Source: Oceanospirillaceae bacterium (lineage in GTDB: Bacteria > Pseudomonadota > Gammaproteobacteria > Pseudomonadales > Oceanobacteraceae). From it: 64,000 nt of DNA. The notes under the pieces were generated by a model that had not been told where the DNA came from, ran no database searches, and worked only from the letters and a program-made list of their open reading frames with translations. Positions 56,809 through 64,000 of this stretch are shown piece by piece. The first letter of the stretch is position 1, and each line of letters starts with the position of its first letter. Both the position numbers and the translations under genes were made by a program. The stretch covers positions 186,001 to 250,000 of the forward strand of contig PBQA01000020.1 of the NCBI GenBank assembly GCA_002724925.1, read 5' to 3'.

Positions 56809-57660
56809 ATGACTACCACCGCCGAGATCAGCATGCCCCAGACAGAATCAACCAACGGCATTGAAGTTCGACGTATGGATTTCAGCTTCGATCAGGTCGA
56901 TACCATGGACTGGTACCGTGGCAATCCGATTCTTACTGCGTTCATTGCCGTGCTCTCGGGCACCTTCCCTCCGGGCGAGCAGATGTTTATTGAATCAGTG
57001 CGTCACTACAAAGACCGCGTGACTGATCCGCAATTACTTGAGAACGTTAAAAACTTCACCCGCCAGGAAGCTCACCATACCAATCAGCACAAGCTCGCCA
57101 ATGAAAAGCTGGAATCGCTTGGCTGGAAGGCACAAAACATCGAAAAACGCGTCGAAAAAGCGATTGCTCTGCTCAACGCCAAGCGCTCAAAGCGCGAGCG
57201 CCTGGCGGCAACGGTCTGCCTGGAGCACATTACAGCTATCGTTGCTGAGTATGTACTTACTCACCCCAAACAGCTTGAGGGCATGCACCCTTCCATCAAA
57301 TACATGATGATCTGGCACGCCATCGAAGAAATTGAACACAAGTCTGTCGCTTTCGATGTGTACATGGCCACCGGCGGTCAGCGTAAGACCCTGCTGCGTA
57401 TCATGCGCGCCATTGCAGTGCTCTTCCCTACTCTGACCATGGGTCGCACGATTTACCTTCTTTGGGCGGCACGACGGATGCCGAGCTGGGCACAGACCAA
57501 AGAGGCGTGGGGAATGCTGTTTGGTGAAAACGGCATGTTCACCTGCATTAAAGAGCCATTCAAAGATTTCTACCGCGACGATTTTCACCCGGAAGATCAC
57601 GATAACCGCGAACTGATCGAGAAATGGAAGGCCGAAATAGAAGCCTATCGCGCAGCCTGA
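56809..57660 (+). CDS. Metal-dependent hydrolase family protein (PF10118-like)
   Basis: The 283-residue all-alpha protein starts MTTTAEISMPQ. Putative metal ligands are FPPGEQMFIESV (Glu), RQEAHHTNQH (Glu/His), CLEHITA (Glu/His) and HAIEEIEHKSVAFDVY (Glu/Glu/His). This is the ferritin-like di-metal pattern of the PF10118 'metal-dependent hydrolase' family. The precise reaction is not established. A hydrophobic helix (AIAVLFPTLTMGRTIYLLWAA) near the C-terminus suggests membrane contact. It is monocistronic with an AGGAG ribosome binding site. Confidence 0.88.
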   Translation: MTTTAEISMPQTESTNGIEVRRMDFSFDQVDTMDWYRGNPILTAFIAVLSGTFPPGEQMFIESVRHYKDRVTDPQLLENVKNFTRQEAHHTNQHKLANEKLESLGWKAQNIEKRVEKAIALLNAKRSKRERLAATVCLEHITAIVAEYVLTHPKQLEGMHPSIKYMMIWHAIEEIEHKSVAFDVYMATGGQRKTLLRIMRAIAVLFPTLTMGRTIYLLWAARRMPSWAQTKEAWGMLFGENGMFTCIKEPFKDFYRDDFHPEDHDNRELIEKWKAEIEAYRAA

Positions 57661-57678
57661 TCAACCCGAAAACCGGCC

Positions 57679-58455
57679 CTACTCGAGAAAGAACTTGGCT
57701 CGCTGCAGATAAGCCTGTCGATCAGACAGGCCGTTGTAACCACCATTGACCCGGCGTGTAATACCCAGCAGATCATCCTGATCGGCTTTCTCCTGCAAAT
57801 GCCGGGTGTCCCAGAACCAGAGACTCACCTTCAACGCATGTTCTGGAGTGGACAAGAGTTCAGGCCAATCTGGCTGGGACGTATCTATTCCAGCGTACTC
57901 GGCATACTTCTCGTAGTTATAACGCCCTGTCAGCTGAATCAGACCGCGTCCCTTAAAGCGTACACCATCACCGGGTTCCGTATTGCCCAGATCCGAACGC
58001 CCCTCGTAAGCCTTACCTGAAGCCAGCTCTTCTGTGTAATAAAGCGACAAACTCTCATGTCCGATCTGAGCGAGAAAATGTGCCAGACGACGGGCGCCAG
58101 AGACACTTTCGTCCTGTTCTGAAGCGCTCTGCATCAGTGGATAATACGTTTCAATTTTTGACAGAGGTGCCGTCGGCATCACCGCTGCCAGACAATCACT
58201 CGAGAACGCCTTCGGTTGAAGGTCTTTCAGAGTACGCAATGTACGGCCGTTCGGATCAACCCGCCCATCAGGCCGGTTAAGCCCCACAGCTCCGCGCTGA
58301 AATGCATCAATCACACTGATGGTTGCCGGGCCAATCAGGCCGTCAACAACCAAGGGTTTCTCTGGACTCAGAGCCTGGTTCAACGCCGCCTGAACGATAC
58401 GCACGTCAGACTTCATATTTACGCCCTCAGCGCCAACACTGCATTGAATGCACAT
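57679..58455 (-). CDS. GH19 chitinase/endolysin-like protein with peptidoglycan-binding N-terminus
   Basis: The ATG at 58455 follows AAGGAG (7-nt spacer); an upstream start at 58497 is weaker. The 258-residue protein has an N-terminal peptidoglycan-binding-like part (DVRIVQAALNQAL...VDGLIGPATISVIDAFQ). The GH19/lysozyme-like domain follows: AHFLAQIGHESLSLYYTEELASGKAYEGRSDLGN, with catalytic Glu in GHES, and GVRFKGRGLIQLTGRYNYEKYAEYAG. There is no clear export signal, as for phage endolysins. No other phage genes surround it, so it may be a domesticated lysin or secreted lytic enzyme. Confidence 0.87.
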   Translation of the reverse strand: MCIQCSVGAEGVNMKSDVRIVQAALNQALSPEKPLVVDGLIGPATISVIDAFQRGAVGLNRPDGRVDPNGRTLRTLKDLQPKAFSSDCLAAVMPTAPLSKIETYYPLMQSASEQDESVSGARRLAHFLAQIGHESLSLYYTEELASGKAYEGRSDLGNTEPGDGVRFKGRGLIQLTGRYNYEKYAEYAGIDTSQPDWPELLSTPEHALKVSLWFWDTRHLQEKADQDDLLGITRRVNGGYNGLSDRQAYLQRAKFFLE

Positions 58456-58626
58456 ACGACAACTCCTTTGCTTTAAAAACCCGTTGAGCGGCCACACAAG
58501 CCCACCTGCTTGTCTTCATCATTACTGAGGAAGGCGCTTTTCTCAATGGCTAAGGCATGTCCTCACGCGCCACTGCGGACGTTGTCGGCACAACCACCGA
58601 CCGCATTTTGCCGTAGATGTGACTTT

Positions 58627-58688
58627 GAGCCGAATAAAGCCTATTATTCGGCTCATAGTATGAGCCGATTATATCGCCTAATCGGCTT
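58627..58688. promoter_or_regulatory. Inverted-repeat operator array upstream of the Fic gene
   Basis: Four half-sites of the form AGCCGAwTA alternate in orientation. GAGCCGAATAA (58627-58637) pairs with TTATTCGGCTC (58644-58654), spacer 6, perfect. GAGCCGATTA (58662-58671) pairs with TAATCGGCTT (58679-58688), spacer 7, one mismatch. The two inner half-sites also form GGCTCATA-g-TATGAGCC. It lies 28-89 bp before the Fic ATG and is probably the binding site of a dimeric regulator, perhaps the Fic protein's own helix-turn-helix. Confidence 0.7.
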
Positions 58689-58715
58689 ATCGAATAACCA
58701 GATTGAGATCGCACT

Positions 58716-59858
58716 ATGCAACAGCGCTGGATATGGCAGAACAACCAATGGACCGAATTCTACTGGGACAACAACGCTCTCCAGCCGCTGCTGCGTGAGT
58801 GCCACAAACGCATTGGTCTGCTACAGGGCAAACAAAGTGTCAGCGCCAACTCCGACGACCAGGCCTTAGACACACTGTTGCAGAATCTTCTGGCATCGTC
58901 AGCCATTGAAGGCGAGGAGCTCAACGCAAGCTCCGTGCGTTCATCTCTTGCAAGACATCTGGGCATCAGCGAAGCAGAGCCCTACCCCGTCAGTGATCGT
59001 TCGGAAGGGTTAGCTGAACTATTAATAGACGCGCTCACGAATCTGGACTCGCCCATGACGCAAGAGCGCCTGTGCTACTGGCAGAAACTTCTCTTTCCTG
59101 AGTCCGAGTTATCAATTACTCAGAAAATCAGAGTCGGGCAGCTAAGAGGCCCTGAACCCATGCAAGTTGTCAGTGGCCGACTTGATCGCCAGAAAGTGCA
59201 TTTCGAAGCGCCCCCCAGAGATGGCCTTGAATCACAACTCCAACGTTTTTGCGACTGGTTTAACCAAGATGCTAATTGTCAGGACGCTGATCCGCTCCTG
59301 CGAGCTGCGACTGCACACCTCTGGTTTGTAACCCTGCACCCGTTCGACGACGGCAACGGCCGCCTGACCCGGGCAATAACCGATATGGCTCTGGCTCAGG
59401 CCGATGCAAAAAGTGTCCGGCTGTTTGCCATGTCAGTTGCGATACTGAATAAGCGCTCCGAATATTACAACGCTCTTGAGACGGCTCAGTGGTACCGCGA
59501 CCACGAACGGGGATCAGACATCACCGAATGGTGTCAGTGGTTTCTCGACACCCTGCTGACCTCAGTCGACAACGCCATAGACCAGATCGACCGAACTATC
59601 GCTAAAGCCCGCTTCTGGCAGACCTTTCGTGATACACCACTGTCTACAGAACAGCGTAAAGTACTAAACCGTCTGTTAGACGGCGGATCAAAAGGATTCG
59701 AACACGGTATCAGTGCAGCTCAGTACCAGAAGGTCGCCAAGGTGAGCAAAGCCACGGCCACCAGGCATCTGGCTGACCTTGTGGCAAAAGGATGTATTCA
59801 GAAGTTACCAGGGGGTGGCAGGAGTACGAGGTATCAAATAGCCCTGTCACTTTCGTAA
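58716..59858 (+). CDS. Fic family protein with C-terminal winged helix
   Basis: The 380-residue protein has a DUF4172-like N-terminus (QQRWIWQNNQWTEFYWDNNAL). The inhibitory alpha-helix motif S61-SAIE65-G66 ((S/T)xxxE(G/N)) follows, so this is a class II auto-inhibited Fic. The active-site loop HPFDDGNGRLTR starts at His208 and is complete, so AMP transfer from ATP to a protein hydroxyl is expected. The C-terminus is a winged-helix-like segment (AAQYQKVAKVSKATATRHLADLVAKGCIQKL). It is preceded by a palindromic operator array, which suggests autoregulation. The 3' end overlaps the convergent small-protein gene by 12 bp. Confidence 0.94.
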   Translation: MQQRWIWQNNQWTEFYWDNNALQPLLRECHKRIGLLQGKQSVSANSDDQALDTLLQNLLASSAIEGEELNASSVRSSLARHLGISEAEPYPVSDRSEGLAELLIDALTNLDSPMTQERLCYWQKLLFPESELSITQKIRVGQLRGPEPMQVVSGRLDRQKVHFEAPPRDGLESQLQRFCDWFNQDANCQDADPLLRAATAHLWFVTLHPFDDGNGRLTRAITDMALAQADAKSVRLFAMSVAILNKRSEYYNALETAQWYRDHERGSDITEWCQWFLDTLLTSVDNAIDQIDRTIAKARFWQTFRDTPLSTEQRKVLNRLLDGGSKGFEHGISAAQYQKVAKVSKATATRHLADLVAKGCIQKLPGGGRSTRYQIALSLS

Positions 59859-60146
59859 AGATCGATAGGACACTACCGGGGAAAGATATAGCTGTATCAA
59901 TAGAAATACCGAAGTGAAAAGCAACAGCCCAATAAAACCTCCAACGTTTAATACAACCAAAAGACCTACCCAACATAGCCAGTAAATAGGCCCGATAGGG
60001 AAAGGCAGGTCGTACCCAGAGACATAAGCAAGTTTACAGTGGGGGCACCTGACACCCCCGCCTTGCTTCCAGCGGAAGTTCAATACTCCAATTCTATTCC
60101 GCATACTGTGTTTGCAGCGGACGCATCTCCCGAAACTGACTTCCAT
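59847..60146 (-). CDS. Small membrane protein with zinc-ribbon-like N-terminus
   Basis: The ATG at 60146 (AAGGAG upstream) is preferred over a TTG at 60167. The 99-residue protein has CVRCKHS and CPHCKLAY, two CxxC pairs about 22 residues apart, likely binding zinc. Two adjacent transmembrane segments follow (YWLCWVGLLVVLNVGGFIGLLLFTSVFLLIQLYL). Its function is unknown. It lies directly downstream of the gyrB terminator and convergent with the Fic gene. Confidence 0.7.
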   Translation of the reverse strand: MEVSFGRCVRCKHSMRNRIGVLNFRWKQGGGVRCPHCKLAYVSGYDLPFPIGPIYWLCWVGLLVVLNVGGFIGLLLFTSVFLLIQLYLSPVVSYRSLRK

Positions 60147-60168
60147 TTTTATACTCTCCTTGCTCAAT

Positions 60169-60207
60169 AAAAAGCCCCAGCTGACACATATCAGGCGGGG
60201 CTTTTTT
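60169..60207 (-). terminator. Terminator of the recF-gyrB transcript
   Basis: AAAAAGCCCC / GGGGCTTTTT outer stem plus inner CTGA/TCAG pairing, about 70 bp past the gyrB stop on the minus strand. Confidence 0.85.
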
Positions 60208-60245
60208 AGAGACGTTCTCTGAGCTTGATCTCAGCGACCTCTCTG

Positions 60246-60261
60246 TGTTCCACGTGGAACA
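60246..60261. promoter_or_regulatory. parS site 1
   Basis: TGTTCCACGTGGAACA, a perfect 16-bp palindrome identical to the Pseudomonas-type ParB binding site. Flanking bases CTCTG and CAGAG extend the symmetry to 26 bp (60241-60266). It lies between gyrB and its terminator. Confidence 0.88.
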
Positions 60262-60276
60262 CAGAGACACAGCGGA

Positions 60277-63776
<3,500 letters not shown>

Positions 63777-63795
63777 AAATCAGAAACGCCTGAGA

Positions 63796-64000
63796 CTACA
63801 GACGCATCGGCATAACAACATACATCGCATCAGAGCTGTCTGGCTCTTCGATCAATGCACTGCTGTTTGCATCTGACAGAGTAAACTTAACCTGTTCGGT
63901 CGAAATAACGCCAAGAACATCTTGCAGGTAAGAAACGTTAAAGCCGATCTCAAGCGCGTCGCCCTGATACTCAACCGCTGTGGTTTCTTCTGCTTCTTCC
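63796..64000 (-). CDS. dnaN: DNA polymerase III beta sliding clamp (C-terminal fragment)
   Basis: The last 67 codons of the clamp gene are in the window; the rest lies beyond position 64000. The readable end, YQGDALEIGFNVSYLQDVL followed by EPDSSDAMYVVMPMRL, is the conserved C-terminus of DnaN, including the terminal MPMRL. The stop lies 19 bp before recF. The clamp encircles DNA and holds polymerase III. Confidence 0.96.
   Translation of the reverse strand, partial: EEAEETTAVEYQGDALEIGFNVSYLQDVLGVISTEQVKFTLSDANSSALIEEPDSSDAMYVVMPMRL

Overview
The window is a compact, gene-dense stretch of a chromosome from a marine-type gammaproteobacterium. An Oceanospirillales or Thalassolituus-like organism fits, but this is an inference from gene content and order, not from a database match. 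The right end carries dnaN (partial), recF and gyrB, with three exact copies of a 16-bp ParB-type parS palindrome, so the replication origin should lie just beyond position 64000. No tRNA, rRNA, CRISPR array or insertion sequence was recognised.

Layout. 1-8.7 kb: an extracytoplasmic-stress style locus (DUF5666 lipoprotein, acidic subtilase-like protein, ECF sigma factor and anti-sigma factor), a poxvirus-type topoisomerase IB, a secreted protein, and a large lipoprotein gene whose lipobox cysteine codon is replaced by an in-frame TGA. 9-16.5 kb: a chemoreceptor with its own periplasmic binding protein, the Rep helicase and an EAL-domain protein. 16.5-22.8 kb: a tiny membrane protein, a DUF4397 lipoprotein, ComM, and a large subtilase with two consecutive lipoprotein signal sequences. 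22.8-28.3 kb: lipopolysaccharide core and lipid A genes (hldE-hldD-lpxL-like-SDR, and divergent waaA). 28.3-33.5 kb: a HigBA toxin-antitoxin pair, speE, an alpha/beta hydrolase, a gamma-glutamylcyclotransferase-like protein and two related lipoproteins. 33.5-44 kb: parC, a GGDEF/EAL protein, then parE-yqiA-cpdA-yqiB-nudF and divergent tolC, the same order as around tolC in Escherichia coli.

44-64 kb: glyQ-glyS, gmhB, a PlsC-type acyltransferase, gyrB, recF and dnaN follow the order of the Pseudomonas aeruginosa origin region. Accessory genes interrupt that order: a two-gene cassette of unknown function (47.3-49.4 kb), a mono-haem lipoprotein, a BetT-type choline transporter, an MscS-type channel, a GH19 endolysin-like enzyme, and a Fic protein behind an array of inverted repeats.

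The housekeeping genes deal with topology (gyrB, parC, parE, topIB), replication (dnaN, recF, rep), envelope biogenesis (heptose, Kdo, lipid A, TolC) and c-di-GMP signalling. The most promising uncharacterised elements are the 47.3-49.4 kb cassette, the ECF/subtilase/DUF5666 locus, the TGA-interrupted lipoprotein and the Fic operator array.
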